A stretch of DNA of 12,404 nt from CAZVJA01 sp964626885 (GTDB lineage: Bacteria > Planctomycetota > Planctomycetia > Planctomycetales > Planctomycetaceae): positions 1 to 12,404 of the forward strand of contig CAZVJA010000158.1 of the NCBI GenBank assembly GCA_964626885.1, in the 5' to 3' direction. The first letter of the stretch is position 1. Every line of letters starts with the position of its first letter. The position numbers and the translations under genes are program-made. This document shows positions 6,321 through 12,404 of this stretch, in pieces. The notes below the pieces were generated by a model, which saw only the letters and a list, made by a program, of their open reading frames with translations, had not been told where the DNA came from and did not search any database.

Positions 6321-6413
6321 TTCAAACTGGGAAATGGGTGGCACGCCCTGAGTCCTCGAAGGGCGTGGCGGAAACCGGAACCACGCCCTTCCTAGCGTCA
6401 GGGCGTGCCACAC
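6321..6413. repeat. Nested palindromic element, copy 2
   Basis: This is the same element as at 4017-4108, in the same orientation, with a one-base length difference in the loop and a handful of substitutions. The outer arms GTGGCACGCCCTGA (6338-6351) and TCAGGGCGTGCCAC (6398-6411) are identical to copy 1. The inner arms GAAGGGCGTGG (6358-6368) and CCACGCCCTTC (6381-6391) are also conserved. It lies 50 bases past the stop of glycerate kinase and lacks the flanking 38 bp direct repeats. Confidence 0.85.
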
Positions 6414-6475
6414 ACGCGCTCGCTTCCTCAATCGCACAACCTGAAAAACTGACCGGCCCTGCCCCTTACCCCCGC

Positions 6476-6500
6476 CCCCTCTCCCGCAAGGGGAGAGGGG
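6476..6500. repeat. GC-rich hairpin of the CCCTCTCCC/GGGAGAGGG type
   Basis: CCCCTCTCCC (6476-6485) pairs perfectly with GGGAGAGGGG (6491-6500) over loop GCAAG. Hairpins of this kind are common dispersed repeats in many high-GC bacteria. No T run follows on either strand. Confidence 0.6.
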
Positions 6501-6546
6501 AGAGTAAATGACCGTTTGCGATTCTGTGAGACGCCGTCTCTCTTCC

Positions 6547-6590
6547 AAGCCGACCGCTCGCGGTCGGTCCGACGGCAACGCCGTCGGCTT
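6547..6590. repeat. Double hairpin, cloverleaf-like repeat
   Basis: Two perfect 8 bp stems lie side by side: CCGACCGC-TC-GCGGTCGG (6550-6567) and CCGACGGC-AAC-GCCGTCGG (6569-6587). The outer ends AAGCCGAC and GTCGGCTT (6547-6554, 6583-6590) are also complementary, so the whole 44 bases can fold in alternative ways. It looks like a dispersed repeat; there is no coding evidence. Confidence 0.6.
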
Positions 6591-6655
6591 GGTGGGAACA
6601 ACGGCCGACATGTCGCACAATCCAGGCCGTGGACATTGAGTCGCAGACCGCTTCG

Positions 6656-6702
6656 AAAAAAAACGCCGTCGTCGTTTTGAGGGGGGGTAAACGACGACGG
6701 CG
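6656..6702 (-). terminator. Very strong Rho-independent terminator facing the minus strand
   Basis: CGCCGTCGTCGTTT (6664-6677) and AAACGACGACGGCG (6689-6702) form a perfect 14 bp stem over an 11-base loop that contains seven consecutive Gs on the plus strand. Read on the minus strand the stem is followed at once by eight Ts (6663-6656), so it ends leftward transcripts. The nearest minus-strand gene is uspA, whose stop lies about 490 bases upstream of it. Confidence 0.85.
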
Positions 6703-7190
6703 CTTGATGGTCCAACAGGTTCGGGAAGCGGGCTGCTTTTTTGTCGGGAGTGGTCAGTTCATTTGGGATCTAGTTGGTAAGCAAGCAGTTCTCATCGCGC
6801 TTCGACCGCACCCCTCGAGATGGATCACCCTCGAGAACGTTGCGGAATTCTACTCGGCACGATGCAGCTTCCGTCACATGTTGGTCGGGTGTTTTCCACC
6901 AGGAACCGGTTTCCGGGTTGGCCGTTTTCAAAACACCGAGCGTATTTTGAATGCGGCATTCACGGATGCATTCGCTCCGGCTCCGGTCTTTGTTATCGGC
7001 CCGTCCGACGTGCGCGAACAACGATTCCCGTCGCGCTCATGCGGCAGCGGTTGTGACTCCGTTCCCGAAATTCCTTATGGCATTCATTGTGCCGATTCTC
7101 GGGTGATCGATCTCCCCGCGACGGTCCGCAAAGGTGCCGCGGTCGGTCGATCTTCCTCTGAGCTTGCCGGGAGTACCGAATCTCCGGAGC

Positions 7191-7658
7191 CTACGGCATT
7201 TCGAACTGATGCCCCTCGGGGCGGACGGTGAGGACCGGGCACGGGGCCTTACGGACGACTTTCTCCGCCACGCTCCCCATCAGCATATGCGCCAACCCCC
7301 CTCGACCGTGGGTTCCGAGAACGATCATGTCGATTTCGTTCTCCTTGGCGTAGCGCACGATCTCGAGGAATGGCGGTCCCTGGCGGGTCGCCCGAACGAT
7401 CTGTTTGCCGCGTGACCATTCGGCATCGGGGAGTTCGGCCAGCGCCTTCTCGGCACTTTGCTGCAATTCCCGGGTGAAATCTCCCGGGGGCAAAAAGGCC
7501 AAACCCGGCTCGGGAACGATCGCCACCAAGTCCTGCAGCACATGCAGCAAATGCAGCTCCGCTCCAAACATCTCGGCGAATGCACACCCGTAATTCAGCG
7601 ACAGCTTCGCGTTATCACTGAAGTCGGTCGGTACGAGAATTCGTTTCAATCGAATCAT
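7191..7658 (-). CDS. Universal stress protein (UspA family), ATP-binding type
   Basis: The 155-residue product has the single-domain Usp fold and the usual length. It opens with KRILVPTDFS, with D12 at the nucleotide-binding position, and carries the ATP-binding motif G-2x-G-9x-G-S as GTHGRG with G115, G118, G128 and S129. It ends with the typical APCPVLTVR strand. This predicts an ATP-binding cytosolic dimer that helps survival under stress or starvation; no specific partner is evident. The start at 7658 has an excellent ribosome binding site (AGAGGAAA) and matches the family N-terminus; an upstream in-frame start at 7715 adds a tail unlike the family. It is divergent from the CPBP protease gene across a 132-base gap. 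Its transcript may run on to the terminator at 6656-6702. Confidence 0.93.
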   Translation of the reverse strand: MIRLKRILVPTDFSDNAKLSLNYGCAFAEMFGAELHLLHVLQDLVAIVPEPGLAFLPPGDFTRELQQSAEKALAELPDAEWSRGKQIVRATRQGPPFLEIVRYAKENEIDMIVLGTHGRGGLAHMLMGSVAEKVVRKAPCPVLTVRPEGHQFEMP

Positions 7659-7717
7659 TTTTCCTCTCCCCCTTCCCCACGTCACGGGGCATGGCTGAAA
7701 CGCAGCTTCTTTCATCC

Positions 7718-7746
7718 ATCATCCCACGCTTCGGCCGGCGAATCAA
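7718..7746 (-). promoter_or_regulatory. Candidate promoter of the universal stress protein gene
   Basis: On the minus strand TTGATT (7746-7741), a 17-base spacer and GATGAT (7723-7718) each match the sigma-70 consensus at four of six positions, about 60 bases upstream of the start codon. The match is weak. Confidence 0.25.
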
Positions 7747-7790
7747 CCACGTGGGCTTGGTGGACGGACTTCGATTCAGCCGGGTACCAT

Positions 7791-8447
7791 ATGTCGATGC
7801 TCGACCTGACCGATCGCCGCGCCTTCCTCAAAACCGCGTTTGCGTTTGAAGGAATCTTGTTGATTGCAGCGCTGTTCGTGGATTATTTCTTCGGTTTCCA
7901 TTGCCTTGGTCTGATCCGCTGGGACACCAGCGGATTAGCTTGGGGCCTCGGAGCAACGCTTCCACTGATTGTGCTGTTTCTCGTGTCGCTCCGCTTCCGG
8001 CCGGAACCAATCGCGCGAATTCACGGAATTCTGGAGGAATTGCTCGCCCCTTCGCTGGCTGCCTGCCGCTGGTACGATCTGATCGCCATCGCATTCCTGG
8101 CGGGACTTTCCGAGGAACTCTTGTTTCGCGGGGCTATCCAGGTGGACCTGCTGGAATTGTGGGGACAGAAGCAAATTGACGGGCTGGAACTCGGTTGGAA
8201 GCTCATCGGGCTGCCGGCGTTGTTGATCGCCAGCATCCTGTTCGGGCTCGCCCATGCCATCACGCCGACGTATGCCATCCTCGCGGCGCTGATCGGCGTC
8301 TACCTCGGCGTCCTGATGGACATTTCCGGTGAGCGGAACCTGACCGCTCCGATACTCACACATGCTCTCTACGATTATCTGGCTTTTCTCGTGGTGATTC
8401 GCCGGCATCGTTCGCGACATGGGAACGTGGAGCCGGAGCTCGATTAG
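7791..8447 (+). CDS. CPBP family intramembrane glutamic protease (Rce1/Abi-like)
   Basis: The 218-residue product is a multi-pass membrane protein. Hydrophobic segments lie at about 17-38, 48-67, 97-106, 138-155, 163-177 and 189-204. It has the CPBP signature: EELLFRG with E108, E109 and R113 (EExxxR), FGLAH with F151 and H155 (FxxxH), and a third conserved histidine, H191, in the last helix (THALYDYL). These residues form the glutamate-based active site of Rce1-type proteases inside the membrane. Bacterial members cleave membrane substrates or act in bacteriocin self-immunity and regulation; no substrate is evident here. The start is ATG 7791 or ATG 7797; neither has a strong ribosome binding site, and I chose the first. 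The frame is open further upstream, but that part is antisense to uspA. A hairpin at 8469-8506 follows the stop. Confidence 0.9.
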   Translation: MSMLDLTDRRAFLKTAFAFEGILLIAALFVDYFFGFHCLGLIRWDTSGLAWGLGATLPLIVLFLVSLRFRPEPIARIHGILEELLAPSLAACRWYDLIAIAFLAGLSEELLFRGAIQVDLLELWGQKQIDGLELGWKLIGLPALLIASILFGLAHAITPTYAILAALIGVYLGVLMDISGERNLTAPILTHALYDYLAFLVVIRRHRSRHGNVEPELD

Positions 8448-8468
8448 TCCCTCGTCACAGCAATTGGC

Positions 8469-8506
8469 CAATCGGAACCATTCCTGTGATAACAGGTCTC
8501 CGATTG
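8469..8506. repeat. Nested hairpin after the CPBP gene
   Basis: The outer arms CAATCGGA (8469-8476) and TCCGATTG (8499-8506) enclose an inner perfect hairpin CCTGT-GATA-ACAGG (8483-8496). It starts 22 bases past the CPBP stop. With no T run it may be a factor-dependent or stabilising 3' structure. Confidence 0.45.
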
Positions 8507-8614
8507 CCCACAGCTGACCGAACTCAATCCCTTCCAACCCATGCCAAACACCACACAACCCAGTCGCGCCAGTCCACCCACTCACTGCCAACACCCCGCA
8601 TTCCACAACTCCGC

Positions 8615-8644
8615 TTGCCCAGAATTCTCCACCTGGTCTAAAAT
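8615..8644 (+). promoter_or_regulatory. Candidate sigma-70-like promoter for the MMPL transporter
   Basis: TTGCCC (8615-8620), an 18-base spacer and TAAAAT (8639-8644) match the consensus at four and five of six positions. Transcription would begin near 8651, about 320 bases before the transporter ATG. Confidence 0.4.
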
Positions 8645-8653
8645 AATCGCGAG

Positions 8654-8752
8654 ATGGACACCCTCCGAATTGGAAAGATAGGGGGCGTACTGCTTCTCCG
8701 GTGGATAAGTATGGTTTTGGACCTGTGCGCGATTCCGAACAAACCTGAGTGA
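8654..8752 (+). CDS. Possible short leader ORF (32 codons)
   Basis: An ATG at 8654, only a few bases after the predicted transcription start, opens a 32-residue frame ending in TGA at 8750-8752. The product would start MDTLRIGKIGG and has a hydrophobic middle (VLLLRWISMVLDL). No ribosome binding site precedes it, so it would have to be nearly leaderless. A second in-frame ATG at 8711 has GGTGG about 6 bases upstream. The stop lies at the foot of the small hairpin at 8752-8771. It may be a leader peptide or chance. Confidence 0.2.
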   Translation: MDTLRIGKIGGVLLLRWISMVLDLCAIPNKPE

Positions 8753-8777
8753 AACGGTTTCGATGCCGTTTTTCGAC

Positions 8778-8795
8778 TGCGTAAAGGTTTGCGCA
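8778..8795. promoter_or_regulatory. 18-base near-palindrome in the transporter leader
   Basis: TGCGTAAA-GG-TTTGCGCA is symmetric apart from one position, a typical size for a dimeric regulator site. It lies downstream of the candidate promoter. A perfect 12-base palindrome, GGCGGTACCGCC, follows at 8854-8865. No regulator can be named. Confidence 0.25.
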
Positions 8796-8970
8796 ACTGT
8801 CGATTAGATAAGAATTGCGTTTTGGCCGGGGGGATTACCCATTGAGCAGGTCAGGCGGTACCGCCCCGAAACATCCCCGCGACGAACCACAAACACGATG
8901 GTCCGCGCGAATCAAAAGACCGCATCGAGCTCAGAACATCCTGTAGACATCGATCGAGACATCAGCCCGG

Positions 8971-11943
8971 ATGCACGGTAGCAGCTCTCCCAGGCAAGAC
9001 ACCCCAGAACACGACCGCCGCTCCCTGCTTCAAGAAGGGCTGCGAGTCGTTACGCGAATCGGTGCGCGACGCCCGCTCATCACGCTGTGGTTCGTCGTTC
9101 TCTCCGCGTGCATTGCGACCGCGTTCACGTTCCTGTGCCTGGGGTTCAAGACCGAACGGGCCGACCTGATTGACCCGAGCGCCGATTTTCATCAGCGCTG
9201 GATGCGCTATACCAAAAGCTTCGGCGAGACAGCCGATATCATCGTGGTCGTCGAGGGAGATGACCCCGAAGCGATCAAGCGGGCCGTCGATGAACTCGGC
9301 TCGCGGATGACACAAGAGCCGACCCTGTTCACCCAGGTGCTTTACAAGATTTCCCCGACGGCGCTCCGCGGCAAGGGGCTGCAATTTATGAGCCCGGAGC
9401 AATTGGAACTGGGGCTGAAGCACATTGCCGATTATGGCCCGATCTTGCGCGGCCGATGGGATCTGATCGCGCTCGATTCACTGATTCCGAGACTGCAATA
9501 TCAGATTGAGTTGCGGGCCAAGGAGGCCAATGAACCCGGCTCTCCGCACAAGAACGACCTCAAGCCCCTGTTGCAGCACACGGAGCTGCTCAGCACGAGC
9601 ATGGCCGCTTTTCTGGAGAATCCCAAGAACTTCCAGAACCCCTGGCCAATGCTCGTCCAGGCAGATCGTCTGCTAGGTGATCCTCGCGAGGAAGTCGTAT
9701 ATCTTTTGAACGACAAGAAGACGATGGGTTTCATCAACGTCCGACCTGCGGAGAAAACCGCCAGTTTCAATGGAGACTCAAAACCGATCGCGCGGCTGCG
9801 CGAGCTGATCGCGGCAGTGCAGAAGGACCATACCGAGGTGAAAATCGGCATGACCGGCGTGCCGGTTCTGGAAGCCGACGAGATGCGGCGCTCACAGTCC
9901 GACATGATGCTCTCGACCGTCGTTTCGATGATCGTCGTCGCAGTGCTGCTCTTCGTCGGCTTTCGCGGTTTCCGATACGCGTTTATCGGCTTGGCCATGC
10001 TGATTGTAGGCATGGCATGGGCCTTCGGCTTCACGACGCTGACCGTCGGACATTTGAACATTCTTTCCGTCTCTTTCGCAGCCATGCTCGTCGGGCTGGG
10101 AATCGACTTCGCGGTCGTCTATGTCCTGCGATATGTTGAGCTCCGACATTCCGGCCGACCGCTGCGGACGGCTCTGTTGGAAACCACGGACGGTATTGGA
10201 ACAGGCATTATCAGCGCGGCAGTCACGACCGCGCTCGCCTTTTTCTGCGCGACGCTGACCGATTTTCGCGGCGTCGCGGAGTTGGGGGTGATTGCCGGCG
10301 GCGGCATTCTGCTCTGCGCGGCGGCGGCGTTTCTCGTGTTACCCCCTCTCGTCGCACTTTCGGACAAGAATGTCGAACTCCGTCGGCTTCCCGTGTTGTT
10401 CGAAGGAAAACTTCTCCGCAAGTTGACCTCTGATTTTCCATTGCCGGTGCTGGTGATCTGCGTCGGATTCGTCGTCTTCGTCGGAGCCCAACTGTTCAAA
10501 GTGGAGAACGGCCGAGTCGCCTCGCGGGTGAAATACGATTACAACCTGCTCAACCTCCAGGCCAAGGGAGTCGAATCGGTCGAATTGGGCAAACGGGTGT
10601 ATGAGGGTTCCGGTTCAATGCTCTTTGCCGTCAGCATCGCCGACAGCGCGCAGCAGGCCCGTATCCTCAAACAGAAGTTCGAAGCGCTCCCATCCGTCTC
10701 GCGGGTCGAAGACCTTGCGTCACGCCTCCCCGCTTGGCCATCGAAGGACACTCGGCTGTTGATCCAGGCCTTCCAGGCGCAGCTGGTCCAATTGCCCGAG
10801 AAACCGCCGGTGCCGGAGAGTGCGGACCCGGCTGGTGTCGGGAAGTCGATCGAGGAGCTCTACGTTGTCATCCGTGGGATGAAAGATCCGGCGGCGCAAA
10901 CGGCCGCCACGGCGCTCAACAGTTTTCTCGACCAGTTCGAGAAGCTGCCGTTGAAGAACCAGACCGAATTTCTGATGCACTACCAATATGCCCTCTCGTC
11001 GGCGCTGCTGGGACAGTTCCAGGGTATGCGAGCCGCCTCGAATACCGAGCCGATCACCGAAGCCGACCTACCCGCGGAACTCCGGACACGATTTATCTCC
11101 GGCGACGGCAAATGGCTGCTGCAGATTTATCCCAAGCAACGCGTGTGGGACGAAGAACCGCTGCGGCAGTTCGTCACTGAGGTGCGCAGCGTGGACCAGG
11201 AAGCAACCGGAATTCCGTTGCAGAATTACGAAGCCTCCGGGCAAATCAAGGAAAGCTACAAAACCGCGGCGGCGTATGCCTTCGCCATGATTTGCGTCGT
11301 CCTGCTGATTGACTTCCTGAAGAAAGAACACAAGCTGCTGACGCTCGTCACTCCGCTGGTGGTGATTGGCGCCGTGGCGGCACTGCTCAAATCGCGGCAC
11401 ACGGAGTTCAGTCAGATGCACCTCGTGATTGCTTTCGTCATCATGGCGGTCGCCATGGCCGCCGTGCTCGACGCCCGCAATCTTCGCGACGCGATCTTCG
11501 CGATGCTTCCTCCCGTGCTGGGAACACTCATGATGTTCGGGTTTCTCGGACTGCTGCGAATCGATCTCAATCCCGCGAATCTCATTGTCTTGCCGCTGGT
11601 GCTCGGCACCGGTGTCGATTATGGCATTCATGTCGTGCACAACTTCCGGGAGCAGCAATCCGGCTACCGCATGTCGCCCAGCACCATGAGCTCCATCGTG
11701 CTCACGTCAACAACTTCGATCGTCGGTTTCGGCAGCCTGATGCTCGCCGCCCATCGAGGGCTCTTCAGCGTCGGGCTGGTCTATTCCATCGGCTTGGGAA
11801 GCTGCGTGCTCGGCGCGCGGGTGATGCTCCCCGCTATTCTCACGATTGCTTCCCGAGTCGACGCGACAACGGCGAACAGTAGCCGGGATTCCAATTCCGA
11901 TTCTCAGCACGATCGCAAGCTCGACAAGATTCGCGTCGCCTGA
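8971..11943 (+). CDS. MMPL-family RND transporter (HpnN-like)
   Basis: The 990-residue inner-membrane protein has the duplicated RND plan: a membrane helix, a large periplasmic domain and a helix bundle, twice over. First half: helix 1 at about 36-58, periplasmic domain 59-312, helices at about 313-332, 335-356, 361-388, 408-430 and 437-462. Second half: helix at about 491-508, periplasmic domain 510-765, then a bundle up to about 960. The proton-relay motifs of the family are present as GIDF (D379) and GVDY (D883). MMPL proteins use proton flow to move lipids or other hydrophobic molecules. The duplicated layout and the NPANLIVLPL-GTGVDYGIHVVH region resemble HpnN, the hopanoid transporter, but the usual HpnN is shorter (around 850-900) and no hopanoid genes are nearby. 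The second bundle seems to carry two extra helices (about 766-806). The ATG at 8971 has no strong ribosome binding site. A hydrophilic Ser/Asp-rich tail (965-990) ends the protein. Confidence 0.9.
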   Translation: MHGSSSPRQDTPEHDRRSLLQEGLRVVTRIGARRPLITLWFVVLSACIATAFTFLCLGFKTERADLIDPSADFHQRWMRYTKSFGETADIIVVVEGDDPEAIKRAVDELGSRMTQEPTLFTQVLYKISPTALRGKGLQFMSPEQLELGLKHIADYGPILRGRWDLIALDSLIPRLQYQIELRAKEANEPGSPHKNDLKPLLQHTELLSTSMAAFLENPKNFQNPWPMLVQADRLLGDPREEVVYLLNDKKTMGFINVRPAEKTASFNGDSKPIARLRELIAAVQKDHTEVKIGMTGVPVLEADEMRRSQSDMMLSTVVSMIVVAVLLFVGFRGFRYAFIGLAMLIVGMAWAFGFTTLTVGHLNILSVSFAAMLVGLGIDFAVVYVLRYVELRHSGRPLRTALLETTDGIGTGIISAAVTTALAFFCATLTDFRGVAELGVIAGGGILLCAAAAFLVLPPLVALSDKNVELRRLPVLFEGKLLRKLTSDFPLPVLVICVGFVVFVGAQLFKVENGRVASRVKYDYNLLNLQAKGVESVELGKRVYEGSGSMLFAVSIADSAQQARILKQKFEALPSVSRVEDLASRLPAWPSKDTRLLIQAFQAQLVQLPEKPPVPESADPAGVGKSIEELYVVIRGMKDPAAQTAATALNSFLDQFEKLPLKNQTEFLMHYQYALSSALLGQFQGMRAASNTEPITEADLPAELRTRFISGDGKWLLQIYPKQRVWDEEPLRQFVTEVRSVDQEATGIPLQNYEASGQIKESYKTAAAYAFAMICVVLLIDFLKKEHKLLTLVTPLVVIGAVAALLKSRHTEFSQMHLVIAFVIMAVAMAAVLDARNLRDAIFAMLPPVLGTLMMFGFLGLLRIDLNPANLIVLPLVLGTGVDYGIHVVHNFREQQSGYRMSPSTMSSIVLTSTTSIVGFGSLMLAAHRGLFSVGLVYSIGLGSCVLGARVMLPAILTIASRVDATTANSSRDSNSDSQHDRKLDKIRVA

Positions 11944-11955
11944 AACGGGCATTCA

Positions 11956-11992
11956 GCGAATGTCAGCGCACAAACCGCCGCAGCACATTCGC
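11956..11992. other. Stem in the convergent gap after the transporter
   Basis: GCGAATGT (11956-11963) pairs with ACATTCGC (11985-11992) over a 21-base loop, 12 bases past the transporter stop. It lies in the 94-base gap between two convergent genes. No T run follows, so its value as a terminator is doubtful. Confidence 0.25.
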
Positions 11993-12037
11993 CGTGATGC
12001 GCGACACGGGTTATCGCCAAGATCCGGTGAGCTGGAT

Positions 12038-12404
12038 TCAACTGTTGAGCAATACCGCACCGGCTCCAAGCGCTTCACCCAATTCCTTCAGGCACTCTTT
12101 CCGCTGCGTTTCCGTCACATCGACTCGCAGCATCTTATGCCCTTTGGGGCGCTGATGAAACATGGGGCTGCACCTGCCATTCCTTTCGAGACTCAGGCTT
12201 GCAGGACGAATGTCCTCCGGTCTGTTGACGTAAGATCCTCGGAACTTTGCCCATTGCCACCTCGGGGGAAGCGGAATTGGAGAATTGCGAACTCCAATAT
12301 ATCTGCACTCTTTGCATCCAAGATTCTTCAGTAATTTCTCCAACTGTTGTCCACGGACCTTCGGCGAATCCAGTGCAAATGTCGCGGGACGGTATTCGTC
12401 TTCC
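12038..12404 (-). CDS. C-terminal part of an unrecognised protein, cut by the window edge
   Basis: A minus-strand frame is open from the right edge to a TGA at 12038-12040, giving at least 121 residues. I do not recognise the family. The visible part has a CxxC pair (GCKEC), a Pro/Trp/Arg-rich middle (PIPLPPRWQWAKFRG) and an amphipathic C-terminal helix (ETQRKECLKELGEALGAG). The start lies outside the window; internal TTG or ATG codons need not be used. The codon pattern looks protein-like although GC is lower than in neighbouring genes. The gene converges on the MMPL transporter with a 94-base gap. A small palindrome AGGAC-GAAT-GTCCT (12203-12216) lies within it. Confidence 0.5.
   Translation of the reverse strand, partial: EDEYRPATFALDSPKVRGQQLEKLLKNLGCKECRYIGVRNSPIPLPPRWQWAKFRGSYVNRPEDIRPASLSLERNGRCSPMFHQRPKGHKMLRVDVTETQRKECLKELGEALGAGAVLLNS

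Larger units (their letters stand above)
6271..7190. other. Long spacer rich in hairpin repeats, no supported gene
   Basis: The first 330 bases after glycerate kinase are a run of separate inverted repeats (6321-6413, 6476-6500, 6528-6540, 6550-6587). The region 6703-7190 has no gene I can support. The plus-strand frame open from 6629 to 7231 has no family resemblance, starts inside repeat sequence and runs over the end of uspA. Minus-strand frames are short or broken. A perfect 15-base palindrome, TGAATGC-G-GCATTCA, lies at 6948-6962. The strong minus-strand terminator at 6656-6702 suggests that something is transcribed leftward through 6703-7190. Confidence 0.6.
8448..8970. other. Spacer and long leader upstream of the MMPL transporter
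   Basis: The 523-base gap contains, in order: a nested hairpin (8469-8506), a C/A-rich and G-poor tract (about 8507-8620), a candidate promoter (8615-8644), a possible 32-codon ORF (8654-8752), small competing hairpins (8741-8771), an 18-base near-palindrome (8778-8795) and a perfect 12-base palindrome (8854-8865). No gene of normal length is present on either strand. If the promoter is right the transporter mRNA has a leader of about 320 bases. Confidence 0.55.

Noticed and set aside
6629..7231. Plus-strand frame of 200 codons in the 6.6-7.2 kb region
   Set aside because: It begins in repeat and terminator sequence, overlaps the end of uspA, shows no family resemblance and has no ribosome binding site.
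7935..8606. Minus-strand frame opposite the CPBP gene
   Set aside because: It is antisense to the EExxxR and histidine motifs of the protease. The product is low-complexity and Gln/Arg-rich.
11068..11658. Minus-strand frame opposite the MMPL gene, His/Glu/Asp-rich
   Set aside because: A His/Asp/Glu-rich shadow is expected opposite membrane helices; the plus-strand transporter motifs are unmistakable.

Overview
The window reads as a piece of chromosome from a member of the Planctomycetota. This is inferred from gene content (a GckA-type glycerate kinase, a xylose-isomerase-like TIM barrel next to a secreted protein of unknown function, an MMPL transporter, a CxxCH-bearing toroid protein), from the moderately high GC, and from several short dispersed hairpin repeats of a kind I associate with planctomycete genomes. 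No species can be named from the sequence. There is no CRISPR array, rRNA, tRNA, transposase or phage gene.

Layout. Left part, minus strand: a predicted secreted alpha/alpha-toroid (prenyltransferase/squalene-cyclase-like) protein (116-1114), then a compact three-gene cluster read right to left: an RNA 2',3'-cyclic phosphodiesterase (thpR, 3347-3919), a secreted protein of unknown function (2323-3321) and a sugar phosphate isomerase/epimerase-like TIM barrel (1391-2281). Gaps in the cluster are 25 and 41 bases, so one transcript is likely. Middle, plus strand: a 72-residue protein of unknown function (4518-4736) ending in a good intrinsic terminator, then glycerate 2-kinase (4888-6270). A mostly non-coding 0.9 kb stretch follows (6271-7190), packed with hairpin repeats and holding a very strong terminator that faces the minus strand. 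Then a divergent pair: a universal stress protein (7191-7658, minus) and a CPBP intramembrane protease (7791-8447, plus). A 0.5 kb leader region precedes a 990-residue MMPL/RND transporter (8971-11943). At the right edge the C-terminal part of an unrecognised minus-strand gene (12038-12404) converges on it.

The genes do not form one pathway. The window looks like ordinary housekeeping and envelope genes separated by repeat-laden spacers. Glycerate kinase feeds D-glycerate into glycolysis as 2-phosphoglycerate; ThpR acts on RNA ends; UspA, CPBP and MMPL proteins suggest stress and envelope functions.

I did not find a clearly new multi-gene system. The points most worth a second look are: a 92-93 bp nested-palindrome element in two copies (4017-4108, 6321-6413), one copy bracketed by 38 bp direct repeats that also seem to supply the thpR promoter; an AT-poor inverted-repeat element abutting a perfect TATAAT upstream of the toroid gene; the orphan terminator at 6656-6702 with about 490 bases of unexplained sequence between it and uspA; an apparent extra pair of membrane segments in the second half of the MMPL transporter; and a long transporter leader with a possible short ORF and competing hairpins.
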